Part shown: positions 1 to 6,838 of the stretch, in pieces
How the letters are laid out: every line of letters begins with the position of its first letter
How positions within the stretch are numbered: position 1 is the stretch's first letter
Source of the DNA: a virus
Length of the DNA: 26,037 nucleotides
Reading direction: 5' to 3' (one strand)
IMG/VR virus record: IMGVR_UViG_3300031772_002313
Span: 1 to 26,037 of that record
Translations under genes and position numbers: made by a program
The notes under the pieces: generated by a model
Told to the model about the DNA's origin: nothing
Databases searched by the model: none
Seen by the model: only the letters and a program-made list of their open reading frames with translations

Positions 1-1587
1 TACTGTTCTTGTTTCAGTTATCGAAACAGAGTCAGTTCTAGCAGGAACTATTATGTCTCCGACTACAAGAGTTCTAGTTTCAGCTATCGAAACAGAGTCA
101 GTTCTAGCAGGAACTATTATGTCTCCGACTACAAGAGTTCTAGTTTCAGCTATCGTTACCGTATCAGTTCTAGTTATCGATAAATCATCAAAAGCTATTG
201 TTCTTGTTTCGTCAATGTGTACAGAATCAGTTCTAACAGGAACTATTATGTCTCCGACTACAAGAGTTCTAGTTTCAGCTATCGAAACAGAGTCAGTCCT
301 AGAAAGAACAATATCAGATAGAACAAGCGTTCTCGCTTCTGCTATCGTTGCTGTTTCTGCAACACTTATGGAGAGGTCTGTTAAAACATCTACCCCTGCT
401 CGCATACAAATGCGTGTACCGTCACTTCCATCCGGACTACCGGGGGATGCTGGTAACGCCCCATACGTCGTCGCATTGTAGTACTGGTTTGCTGGTGATG
501 TGTTTACATAGGCTGAAATTGTCAGGTCGTTGTTAAACGCCAACCAGTAGTATTCGTTTAGGGTTACGGCTAGAGACAATCCTGACTTTGTATTCCATGA
601 GGTTGATACAGCCGGGTCAATTTCTCCGGCGTCAAGCAATAGTGACCCCGGCTGAGTCGATGAGCCAGTGTCCGCATATACCCCAAGGCGAACCGCCGCC
701 CCACCAGCGTCTCTAATGTTTATGCCCAACTCGGTCAGCGTCCCGGTTCCAGCCGTGTTCTGACACCGTATCATCTGAAGGTAGTTTGGTCCCATATCCT
801 CAAATGAGTCCCCGCCGTTGTTCTCCCCGAAATATGTGATACCCTCTACCGTAACGGTGCGGGACTCCCCTACAGTCACTCCGTCAGACCTAGCAGGAAC
901 TATTATGTCTCCGACCACAAGAGTTCTTGCTTCAGCTATCGTTACTAAATCAGCTTTGTTTACGGATAAATCATCAACGGATAAATCATCAAAAGCTACT
1001 GTTCTAGTTTCTGTAATTGAAACAGAATCAGTCCTAGCAAGAATGATAACGTCCGAGAGAACGAGAGTTCTTGTTTCAGCTACTGTTATTAAATCAGAAA
1101 CGCTTTTAGTCAGGTTGGGAACCGTCCAGTAAACAGTAACCCGAACATGGTCCACATAGCGAATGTAGCCCGTTGTCCCGGCTGGCTGAAGCAAAACACC
1201 GAAAGTAGAAGCGTTGATTTGGGCCGGGGTCCATGTCGTCCCCCACATAGACCCATCTGCACCCCAAACAAGATATGCACCCTCGGACGAACCAAGGTCT
1301 GTCTGCGCTCCTGTATCACCCGCTTTGTTAGAACCGTCCTTAGTTGGAGACGGCGAAAGACCTCGTCTAGCCGCACTAGTCCCGGCCCCATAACCCTCAA
1401 TCTCAATCTTTATGCCCGTAACAGTTCCGTCCGAGTTGACAGAAAATCCGAATCCCGTAGCCGCCATAATAGCGGTAGTGGCGGACGCACTTGCTCGATT
1501 ATCTTCCGAAGCGTATACGTTAGCCGGAGTCGTCCACCCCGCTACAATAGAAGCGGAAGCTGACGGATTACGCAGACTAGAGGCCAA
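1..1587 (-). CDS. Repeat-rich tail fibre/surface protein, N-terminal part
   Basis: The frame is open from a TTG at 1587 to the left edge (529 codons, no stop), so the C-terminus is outside the window. The TTG is chosen because AGGAG lies 8 nt upstream, overlapping the stop of the preceding gene. Residues 1-150 resemble a beta-sandwich domain common in phage fibres, with the pattern MWGTTWTPAQIN...FGV and a closing YVDHVRVTVYW. Then come Ser/Thr/Val-rich repeats of about 22 residues (SVSIAETRTLVVGDIIVPAR type). A second sandwich domain of about 150 residues follows, containing LGVYADTG...GSLLLDAG and YYWLAF. The repeats then resume up to the edge. The role is inferred as a trimeric fibre or virion decoration that contacts the host. 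Its repeats resemble the N-terminus of the tail hub at 13203-15740. The family is not identified; that it is coding and structural is well supported. Confidence 0.8.
   Translation of the reverse strand, partial: MASSLRNPSASASIVAGWTTPANVYASEDNRASASATTAIMAATGFGFSVNSDGTVTGIKIEIEGYGAGTSAARRGLSPSPTKDGSNKAGDTGAQTDLGSSEGAYLVWGADGSMWGTTWTPAQINASTFGVLLQPAGTTGYIRYVDHVRVTVYWTVPNLTKSVSDLITVAETRTLVLSDVIILARTDSVSITETRTVAFDDLSVDDLSVNKADLVTIAEARTLVVGDIIVPARSDGVTVGESRTVTVEGITYFGENNGGDSFEDMGPNYLQMIRCQNTAGTGTLTELGINIRDAGGAAVRLGVYADTGSSTQPGSLLLDAGEIDPAVSTSWNTKSGLSLAVTLNEYYWLAFNNDLTISAYVNTSPANQYYNATTYGALPASPGSPDGSDGTRICMRAGVDVLTDLSISVAETATIAEARTLVLSDIVLSRTDSVSIAETRTLVVGDIIVPVRTDSVHIDETRTIAFDDLSITRTDTVTIAETRTLVVGDIIVPARTDSVSIAETRTLVVGDIIVPARTDSVSITETRTV
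35..358. repeat. Tandem 66-bp coding repeats, first cluster
   Basis: A 66-bp unit lies at 35-100, 101-166 and 230-295. The copies at 35 and 230 differ by about one base; the copy at 101 differs only near its end. Diverged units of 63 bp fill 167-229 and 296-358. Each unit encodes one 21-22 residue beta-repeat of the minus-strand fibre protein. The near-identical DNA suggests recent duplication or gene conversion, since the protein-level pattern alone would tolerate synonymous change. The array probably continues beyond the left edge. Confidence 0.85.
884..1107. repeat. Second cluster of the fibre coding repeats
   Basis: This block encodes further copies of the same repeats, between the two sandwich domains of the fibre protein. 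The unit at about 884-949 is nearly identical to the 66-bp unit near 35. At 965-993 a 15-bp unit (gataaatcatcaacg and its neighbour) is duplicated in frame, giving DDLSV twice. The remaining units are diverged. Confidence 0.75.
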
Positions 1588-1598
1588 AGTTCACTCTC

Positions 1599-2501
1599 CT
1601 AAGCGGTTTTTTGTTCCTCAAAGAATCCAATCCACTCTGCCTGAATTCTGTTCGTCAACTTCTTTCTGTCGTTAAGATAAGCGGTGATTATCCATCCGCC
1701 GACATGAGCTGCAAGAGACTGCCGAACCATGAAAGGAGTTTGGGATTGAAAACAGCCTGTTTCTAAGCAAGCCACATTACGGTATTGGGGCATATACACA
1801 GCTTTGTGATAATGACCGATAGCGAGTAGGTCCGGCTTTTGCCCTCCCGACATGGCCTCGACAATCTTCTGCGCGTGGTAGCTAACTGCATAGGCTGTTC
1901 CACCACCGGGATGAAGAAGCCGGACCCTAAACGCCTGACCATTTTCCGTTTGCAGGGTAACATCCCCGACATCCTGCCCGACGAACTTCCAGTCGGGGCG
2001 GGCCTGAGACAGTTCGTCCCCGACTACCAACCCAACCAGATTTTTGAATGAAGCGTCATGGTTTCCGGTTATGAAGATAGTTTTCATTCCGGTAATCTTT
2101 GGCATCTCGTTTACAAACAACGCTTTCTGCTCAGGCCACGATTTACCGTCTGGACGAAGTTCAAATTCTTGCCCCTTGTAGACCTTCCATCCATCAAGAA
2201 CGTCCCCGGTATGAAGAACTTCCTTTACCCCCTCCTCCGCACACCGCGTGTAAAAAGCGGTGACTGCATCCTTCTGCTGATAGAGACTGCCAATTTGAGT
2301 GTCCCCAATGAGACCGAATAAGATTCTATTTCCGTCCGACTTGACAGGTACTTCATACGGCTTCTGCCGCTTGTACATGAGCATGAGGGTCTGTTGAAGC
2401 CTAGAAATAGCTTCGGCTTGTTTCTCCTGTTTCTCTTTCCCGTGCGGACCCTTGGCTATAAGGTCTGCTAGGCTTCCCAAGTCAATTTCTTTTGTTTTCA
2501 T
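1599..2501 (-). CDS. Calcineurin-like metallophosphoesterase
   Basis: This 300-residue protein has the ordered metal-binding motifs of the metallophosphoesterase fold: GDTQIG at 66-71, GDVLDG at 99-104, GNHD at 146-149, LLHPGGG near 195 and GHYHK at 229-233. The family uses two metal ions to hydrolyse phosphoesters, and members include nucleases of the Mre11/SbcD type, small phosphodiesterases and phosphatases. The first motif has Gln where GDxH usually has His, so metal binding or substrate may differ. The N-terminal 50 residues are charged and helical, outside the fold. The ATG has AAGGAG 7 nt upstream. It follows the putative DNA-binding protein by 11 nt and precedes the fibre gene. A DNA-processing role is an inference; the fold is secure and the substrate unknown. 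Confidence 0.88.
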   Translation of the reverse strand: MKTKEIDLGSLADLIAKGPHGKEKQEKQAEAISRLQQTLMLMYKRQKPYEVPVKSDGNRILFGLIGDTQIGSLYQQKDAVTAFYTRCAEEGVKEVLHTGDVLDGWKVYKGQEFELRPDGKSWPEQKALFVNEMPKITGMKTIFITGNHDASFKNLVGLVVGDELSQARPDWKFVGQDVGDVTLQTENGQAFRVRLLHPGGGTAYAVSYHAQKIVEAMSGGQKPDLLAIGHYHKAVYMPQYRNVACLETGCFQSQTPFMVRQSLAAHVGGWIITAYLNDRKKLTNRIQAEWIGFFEEQKTA

Positions 2502-2512
2502 AAATAAACTCC

Positions 2513-2989
2513 TTACTCGTCACGAAGACGAATTGCTTCTTTAACGTCCCCTGCAGAACCCCACCACCATTGACCGTCTGAGGCTTCTTGGTCCAATTTA
2601 AGTTTTACCCGGTTGTTCTTGAATTCCTCTATGTTATTTTCAACCGTCCTCCTAAATCTGGCATTATCTTTTCCCGCCGACCTGAAACAAAGCTCCCTTT
2701 CAGGTATGATTTTTCCGAAAGGTATCTTTTTCAACTCTCTCCTAATAGAGGCAAGGGTGTCGTACCTCAGACGAACAACGTCCAATGAGATAATTCCCGA
2801 CACGGATTGTTTCTCTTCCTTGGTAACATCCCCTTCCTTCTCTTCCTGTTCCTGAATGGGTACACCCGCACGAACATTATGAACAGAGGTTAAAGTAGCT
2901 CCTCTTATGGAGCCAGAAACCCGTCTGTCAGTCCACTCTGGATGTTTTTCCATACACGCTCGGATTCTTTCAGTCAAAGTTGAAATCAC
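2513..2989 (-). CDS. Putative DNA-binding protein, unknown family
   Basis: This is a 158-residue hydrophilic protein. The start is GTG at 2989, chosen because GGAG of an AAAGGAG run lies 7 nt upstream. Residues 18-42 (EWTDRRVSGSIRGATLTSVH region) have the spacing of a helix-turn-helix, with small residues at the turn. A charged Glu/Lys-rich linker follows, then a basic C-terminal half ending in an unusual QWWWGSAGD stretch. It sits 11 nt before the metallophosphoesterase, so the two are probably co-translated, and DNA targeting for that enzyme is a possible role. I do not recognise the family, and the helix-turn-helix call is by eye only. Confidence 0.7.
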   Translation of the reverse strand: MISTLTERIRACMEKHPEWTDRRVSGSIRGATLTSVHNVRAGVPIQEQEEKEGDVTKEEKQSVSGIISLDVVRLRYDTLASIRRELKKIPFGKIIPERELCFRSAGKDNARFRRTVENNIEEFKNNRVKLKLDQEASDGQWWWGSAGDVKEAIRLRDE

Positions 2990-3016
2990 TTAATAACTCC
3001 TTTTACATAAGTACAT
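2990..3016 (-). other. Eight-codon mini-ORF abutting the next start
   Basis: ATG at 3016 has AGGAG 6 nt upstream and encodes eight residues (MYLCKRSY). Its TAA at 2992-2990 directly touches the GTG start of the 158-residue gene. Its frame differs from the 116-residue ORF that ends at 3003. It could be a leader for translational coupling, or chance; no homology can be judged at this length. Confidence 0.35.
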
Positions 3017-3353
3017 ATTTTTCTCCTAAAATAAAAAAAGCCGGAGGGCTTTTCAGCACCCCGGCTTGTTTAGTGAAAACACAAGATTCTGCATCAATGA
3101 AAGACGAGTGGTAGTGAATCGTAGAAATAACTCCCTTGATAGAGGAAGCTAAATCGTTCTTGGAAACGAACCTGTTAATGAACTTTACGAACATACCTGA
3201 TAAGAACCTAATGACAATACTGAACTTTATAGGCTCTGTAACAGATACTATTTCATTAGTGGATACGCCAAGAAGCGTATCTGCAGAACAGAGACTCCCA
3301 CGGACGAGAACATCCTCATTCGCTAAGATATGCAAAGCTCTGCATCCTTTCAT
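3003..3353 (-). CDS. Hypothetical protein, 116 residues
   Basis: ATG at 3353 has GGAG 5 nt upstream and follows the CmcI-like gene after one base. The protein is rich in Val, Ser, Ile and Phe with no clear membrane segment or motif; the centre (KFSIVIRFLSGMFVKFINRF) could form an amphipathic or buried helix. Its last third is encoded by the terminator hairpin at 3031-3067, and its stop lies just before the ribosome site of the next gene. I do not recognise it. Start signal, spacing and strand favour a real gene. The overlap with the terminator leaves open that only part is conserved. Confidence 0.55.
   Translation of the reverse strand: MKGCRALHILANEDVLVRGSLCSADTLLGVSTNEIVSVTEPIKFSIVIRFLSGMFVKFINRFVSKNDLASSIKGVISTIHYHSSFIDAESCVFTKQAGVLKSPPAFFILGEKYVLM
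3031..3067 (-). terminator. Rho-independent terminator
   Basis: On the minus strand AAGCCGG (3067-3061) pairs with CCGGCTT (3044-3038) around a 16-nt loop that can add two more G-C pairs. A run of seven T, then ATTTT, follows. It lies inside the 3' end of the 116-residue ORF, before the genes for the 158-residue protein, the phosphoesterase and the left-edge fibre. Those genes therefore need read-through or an unseen promoter. Confidence 0.75.
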
Positions 3354-3354
3354 T

Positions 3355-4002
3355 TTATCTCCGTCTTAAATAGCCCCCCGGATTAAAGGACAAGTAGAAC
3401 TTATCGAACCCTTCTTCCGGATAGAAGTCTGGATTTTCCTTAATGAACTCCTCCACCGCCTCTCTCGGTCCTTCGGTATTTGTGTCATTCACTATTAAGT
3501 ATCCTCCAGACTTTACCAGAGGAGAATAAAGCTCTAACTCCTTTAGCACATGAACCTTGTCGTGGGCAGAGTCTAGAACCACCAAGACCTCTTTACATTC
3601 CTTTGCGTGTTCCATAATAATCGCAGCTATATCTGGGGAACTTGAATCCCCGTTCAAAGGACAAATCCTTGAATGGCTTGGGCGAGAATCCCAGACGATA
3701 AAATCAACCGTTATGACCTTTCCCTTTCCAAGTAGGTCAAGTAGGTTGGCAAAGTACAATGTAAGCCCGCTTTCGCTTGTACCCGTCTCCAAAATCATAT
3801 CTGGTTTTCTATCCCAAATAATTTCTTGATAAAGCCACAGGTCGGCTACACTTTGGTTGACGGGTCTGCCCATCCATTTTGTGTTCGCCCAAGTCCGGTG
3901 GGGGTGTGAATAGAAAAGATAATTGAACTCTCTGGAAAGTTCTTCCTCCCCCATCTGCTTCGCCCCAATAGCAGCGACTATCTTTTCTCCGTCAGTTTCC
4001 AT
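3355..4002 (-). CDS. CmcI-like (cephalosporin hydroxylase family) SAM-dependent enzyme
   Basis: This 215-residue protein matches the CmcI/rhamnosyl O-methyltransferase type of class I methyltransferase. It has the SAM-binding glycine loop ETGTSESG at 72-79, VITVD at 96-100, GDSSS at 118-122, the family signature LDSAHDKVHVLKEL at 143-156 and GGYLIVNDT at 166-174. Despite the name cephalosporin hydroxylase, most members are thought to be O-methyltransferases acting on sugars or other small molecules. The length is normal for the family. Its ATG overlaps the glycosyltransferase stop as TAATG, so the two are translationally coupled. Joint action on a glycan is the natural inference, but acceptor and product are not visible in the sequence. 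Confidence 0.85.
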   Translation of the reverse strand: METDGEKIVAAIGAKQMGEEELSREFNYLFYSHPHRTWANTKWMGRPVNQSVADLWLYQEIIWDRKPDMILETGTSESGLTLYFANLLDLLGKGKVITVDFIVWDSRPSHSRICPLNGDSSSPDIAAIIMEHAKECKEVLVVLDSAHDKVHVLKELELYSPLVKSGGYLIVNDTNTEGPREAVEEFIKENPDFYPEEGFDKFYLSFNPGGYLRRR

Positions 4003-4838
4003 TACTTTTTGGCCTTTCTAGCATACTCATAATGCTCTTTTCGTGCGGGATATTTCATGCCATTGGGGTCAATGTGCCAGCAGAAAAGACGGGTATCAAT
4101 CAGGAAGGGGAAAGGCATCCTCTTTTGAATCTCGGGCCATCCTGCCTTAGTAAAGATTCCCCGTTTCATAATCTGTGAGCAGAACTCCAAGTCTTCCGTT
4201 CCCGTCTGCGTATTGAATGTATGAGTTTCTGGGTCGTAAAAGACACGGGAAGGGGTTTCAAATACCATCTTTATTTTTCTTCCTGCCACAACGTAATCTT
4301 TAGACTCGTCCGAGAGAGCCTGTAGGATTGTTTTGTGAATAAGGGTACAGCCCATGGGAAGCCCGTCCACCCAAACCTTGTCTCCCATCTTCCATTTGTT
4401 GTAATACCCAGTTCCCCGTCCACGATAAACAAGAGGTTCAGCCGGAATCGACTTGGTAAAATACAAACCAGAAACGACAGGGACTTTTTCCTTCAGCATG
4501 TAGTCGTTAATGGATATTAGAAATGCCGGAGGAAGACAGACATCCGAATCAATGAACAAAAGCCAATCTGCTCCGTATTCCAAAAAATGGTCCACAGCAA
4601 GATTTCTTGCATCATGAACCAAGAACCTCAAAGGAGAATACTGGTCAATCCAACTGATGTGGTCGGTCTGACTCCAGTTACAAGGAATGATTTGCCCGTA
4701 ACGAGCCATCATCCACTCAGACCTTACAGACCCCGTCATGGGAATTGAGACCATGAGCCTCTTTTGCGGTTCTGAGTCCTTCCCGATTATGACCGAACCA
4801 CTTCCGAATCTCTCTACCATTACCTTATCTTTTTTCAT
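4002..4838 (-). CDS. GT-A fold glycosyltransferase
   Basis: This 278-residue protein has GT-A features in order: an N-terminal nucleotide-binding strand (RLMVSIPMTGSV, 27-38), the metal/nucleotide DxD in DWLLFIDSDV (D97, D99), the acceptor-side TEDLEFC at 214-220 in the position of the catalytic ED motif, and a late metal-ligand-like CWHID at 253-257. It probably transfers a sugar from a nucleotide donor, in the cytoplasm. Donor and acceptor cannot be read from the sequence. It overlaps the preceding 74-residue gene (ATGA) and the following CmcI-like gene (TAATG), which places it in one operon with other sugar enzymes. Likely targets are virion proteins, host surface glycan or modified DNA. 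Confidence 0.88.
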   Translation of the reverse strand: MKKDKVMVERFGSGSVIIGKDSEPQKRLMVSIPMTGSVRSEWMMARYGQIIPCNWSQTDHISWIDQYSPLRFLVHDARNLAVDHFLEYGADWLLFIDSDVCLPPAFLISINDYMLKEKVPVVSGLYFTKSIPAEPLVYRGRGTGYYNKWKMGDKVWVDGLPMGCTLIHKTILQALSDESKDYVVAGRKIKMVFETPSRVFYDPETHTFNTQTGTEDLEFCSQIMKRGIFTKAGWPEIQKRMPFPFLIDTRLFCWHIDPNGMKYPARKEHYEYARKAKK

Positions 4839-5059
4839 TTTGGACCCTCAATTTTTAGTTCAACCTTGCGCACTTCTCCGGGACGAACAGTCACCATACT
4901 TCTGTCCGCATTCATAAAATGAACTCCAAGAACTTCAAGTTTTCCGTCTTCGTGCGCCCTAACAACAGCTACGGCATTGAACGAGACAATCTCTTTGGAT
5001 TTTCCTATTGCCTCTTTCATGCCTACCTTTTCTGCTACGTTGATGCCGAGGTCTTCCAT
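4835..5059 (-). CDS. Small hypothetical protein, 74 residues
   Basis: ATG at 5059 follows the methyltransferase stop directly and has GAGGAG 6 nt upstream. The sequence reads as a small beta-rich domain: SFNAVAVVRAHEDGKLEVLGVHFMN, then TVRPGEVRKVELKIEG. There are no Cys residues, membrane segment or catalytic motif. It overlaps the glycosyltransferase start by 4 nt (ATGA), so it is coupled to the sugar-modification genes. I do not recognise the family, though a strong ribosome site and overlap on both sides make it a real gene. Confidence 0.75.
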   Translation of the reverse strand: MEDLGINVAEKVGMKEAIGKSKEIVSFNAVAVVRAHEDGKLEVLGVHFMNADRSMVTVRPGEVRKVELKIEGPK

Positions 5060-5608
5060 TTACTTCTCCTCAGTATCATATACACGTTCTTTTTCGTACA
5101 TACGTTTCCCTTCCGCTTCAGAGACTTTTGTAAAAAAGACCTCCATACAACCTGATTGCTGCCAAATAGGAAATCCCTTTTCGATTTTCCACGGCTTTGT
5201 CTTGTAAACTTGATAAAGCGGATAGCGGGGGTCAAAATACTGCCAAGTGGCGGCGTTGCAGGGGTTGCAGTGCGTGGGGTCTTGAACAAAAAGTTCGTTG
5301 ACTCCATAGGGGTGTGCTAAGACAAGCTGGCAACCCACGTTTGCAATCCTCCACAGTTCGTCCATGAACTTGAGCATGAGCCAAGGCTTGATATGCTCAA
5401 CCAAATGACTTCCGACGATGACCAGACAGCTTTCGTTGGGAAGAGGATACGGAAACTGCTCAAGGTCGTGAACGATGTCAACCTCGGGCAGTTTCCGCAA
5501 ATCAATTCCTACGAAACCTTTCTGTTTGTTCTCGCCGCAACCAAGGTCGAGTCTTATCCCGCCCTTGGCTTTCAAAACATCCGAAACAGACTTTTTCACC
5601 TTTACCAT
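5060..5608 (-). CDS. Class I SAM-dependent methyltransferase
   Basis: This 182-residue protein belongs to the Methyltransf_11 type. Residues 18-28 (IRLDLGCGENK) form the SAM-binding motif I, GIDL at 34-37 the motif II acid, HDLEQFPYPLP at 47-57 the motif III region and VGSHLVEHI at 65-73 the post-motif. Residues 110-125 (DPTHCNPCNAATWQYF) match a segment often seen in phage and polysaccharide-locus members. The ATG at 5608 has AGGAGG 8 nt upstream. It lies between the HNH gene and the small protein in the glycan cluster, so a sugar or other small acceptor is more likely than DNA; no DNA-recognition domain is visible. The acceptor is unknown. Confidence 0.87.
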   Translation of the reverse strand: MVKVKKSVSDVLKAKGGIRLDLGCGENKQKGFVGIDLRKLPEVDIVHDLEQFPYPLPNESCLVIVGSHLVEHIKPWLMLKFMDELWRIANVGCQLVLAHPYGVNELFVQDPTHCNPCNAATWQYFDPRYPLYQVYKTKPWKIEKGFPIWQQSGCMEVFFTKVSEAEGKRMYEKERVYDTEEK

Positions 5609-5624
5609 ACCTTATACCTCCTAG

Positions 5625-6170
5625 TTAGTAAGGAATTTTACGCTTGTCTAGAATAGCCTTTAAACGAGCGACTTCTTTGGTTGCGTCAAAGTGGAGTTGG
5701 ACATGCTGGCTACGAGACAGAACTTCAATATTTTCTTCTTTATTATTCTCTTTGTTCCCATCTATGTGATGAGTCACTTCTTCATTAGTTAATTGTCTAC
5801 CAATATTTTTCTCAGCAATGAGCGTATGTTCCATCACATATCCTTGACAATCAGAACTTGGATGTTCTGGCATTAAAATCTGTTTGTAACCACTTCCTGT
5901 TTTTCTTTTACCGCCCTTCCAATTTGCCGCCAAAGAACCGAATCTTCCATTGGGCCACATTCTAGCGTAAGCGGCCTTACAAGATTCGGATTTTGTTAGA
6001 CTCTTTCTATAGTTTGTTCTTGTAGGGACATTAATTTCAAACTTTTTAAGAGAAACAATAACGGCAGAGTAGGAACAACCTATCTCCGCCGCTATCTCTC
6101 TTAACCTAAAAGTTTGCACTTTTGCCGCCAACCATTCCCGGTCTGCAAGTTGTAGATATTTTTGTTTCAT
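5625..6170 (-). CDS. HNH homing-type endonuclease
   Basis: This 181-residue protein has an N-terminal helix-turn-helix (LREIAAEIGCSYSAVIVSLKKF, about 23-44) and a C-terminal HNH nuclease domain: VMEHTLIAEK at 112-121, VTHHIDGNKENN at 132-143 with the paired His and the Asn, and EVLSRSQHVQLH at 149-160. This is the common free-standing phage HNH type that nicks or cuts DNA at a recognition site and can spread by homing. The start has only a weak AGG close to the ATG, unlike its neighbours. The gene is AT-rich and sits between the fibre-like gene and the methyltransferase, with 82 nt of AT-rich spacer before it. Recent independent entry is plausible. I see no intron signature. Confidence 0.9.
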   Translation of the reverse strand: MKQKYLQLADREWLAAKVQTFRLREIAAEIGCSYSAVIVSLKKFEINVPTRTNYRKSLTKSESCKAAYARMWPNGRFGSLAANWKGGKRKTGSGYKQILMPEHPSSDCQGYVMEHTLIAEKNIGRQLTNEEVTHHIDGNKENNKEENIEVLSRSQHVQLHFDATKEVARLKAILDKRKIPY

Positions 6171-6252
6171 ACCTACATACTAGCATAAACTAATCAAAAA
6201 GTAAAGGAAAAATCACTAATTAAATTCCTACCCTACCTATACTAATCACAAC

Positions 6253-6753
6253 CTAAGAAAATTGAATATCATATGTGACGTTAACATTCTGGTTAGAGTC
6301 ACAGGTCGAAGTCGGATACGTCGAGCCAGCGAACAACGTACCATTGGTGGCGTTGTTGTCGTACAGGCCGATATTCTGGAGCGTGGACTGACCCGCGAGA
6401 AAACTGTCGCTGGAGCCAAAAGTCGCAGTAAACCGGACGGTCTTGGAATTAGAGACGCTGACCGTGACTGCCTTCCGCTTGGTCGAACCACCGAGTTCTC
6501 CGTTCAGAGTCGCATGGGTCGCATTGGGGGCAGTACCCGTGCCAAGAGCAATGAAACCAATCTGCTTGGACGAAGCCTGTGCCGCAATAAGGCGGCAAAG
6601 ATAATCGTCAAAGCCCTCGTTAGTCAGAGAGTTCTCTCTCCAGCCGGAGTCCCCGACAATCTTTTGGGGCTTGCCCGCCCTGTCCTCTGTGATTTGCAGC
6701 CTGAAAAAGCCCTTAATCTTGACGGCTTTCTCATCTGTGCTTATGTTCTTCAT
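6253..6753 (-). CDS. Small tail fibre-like structural protein
   Basis: This 166-residue protein has a pattern seen in short phage tail proteins: an early NSLTNEGFDDYLCRL helix, then IGFIALGTGTA, a KTVRFTATF strand, LQNIGLYD, and a closing LFAGSTYP...NQNVNVTYDIQFS strand. The whole suggests a beta-rich tail-tip or fibre-accessory protein. The ATG at 6753 has GAGGAGG 6 nt upstream, and a good promoter lies about 40 nt before it, so it is probably the first gene of a transcription unit running left. There is no signal peptide or membrane segment. Exact placement in the virion is unknown. Confidence 0.7.
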   Translation of the reverse strand: MKNISTDEKAVKIKGFFRLQITEDRAGKPQKIVGDSGWRENSLTNEGFDDYLCRLIAAQASSKQIGFIALGTGTAPNATHATLNGELGGSTKRKAVTVSVSNSKTVRFTATFGSSDSFLAGQSTLQNIGLYDNNATNGTLFAGSTYPTSTCDSNQNVNVTYDIQFS

Positions 6754-6792
6754 TAAGTCCTCCTCACGTTTACAGATTTAAAGACAACTAAA

Positions 6793-6820
6793 ATTCTACA
6801 TAGTACCCATAACATGTCAA
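6793..6820 (-). promoter_or_regulatory. Sigma70-type promoter
   Basis: A perfect TTGACA (6820-6815) and TAGAAT (6798-6793, five of six consensus bases) are separated by 16 nt, in the 85-nt gap before the 6253-6753 gene. Transcription would start near 6786, leaving a leader of about 33 nt containing the GAGGAGG ribosome site. This is the best promoter I found. Confidence 0.72.
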
Positions 6821-6838
6821 TACCAATTCCTACCTTAT

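Noticed and set aside
35-358. Possible CRISPR array
   Set aside because: Units are 63-66 bp, adjoin each other without spacers, keep the reading frame and encode a protein repeat.
53-481. Plus-strand ORF with repeated SPTTRVLVSAIETESVL units
   Set aside because: It is the reverse of the minus-strand repeat protein. The minus frame runs 529 codons with a ribosome site and recognisable fibre domains, and all neighbours are on the minus strand.
1-1140. Diversity-generating retroelement variable region
   Set aside because: No reverse transcriptase or template repeat is present, and differences between copies are not adenine-biased as far as I can see.
6171-6252. Promoter before the HNH gene (TTTACT, 18 nt, TAGTAT)
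   Set aside because: The -10 matches only four of six bases and would start transcription at or beyond the ATG; too weak to list.
6262-6756. 164-codon plus-strand ORF
   Set aside because: It is antisense to the fibre-like gene, which has a promoter and GAGGAGG on the minus strand.
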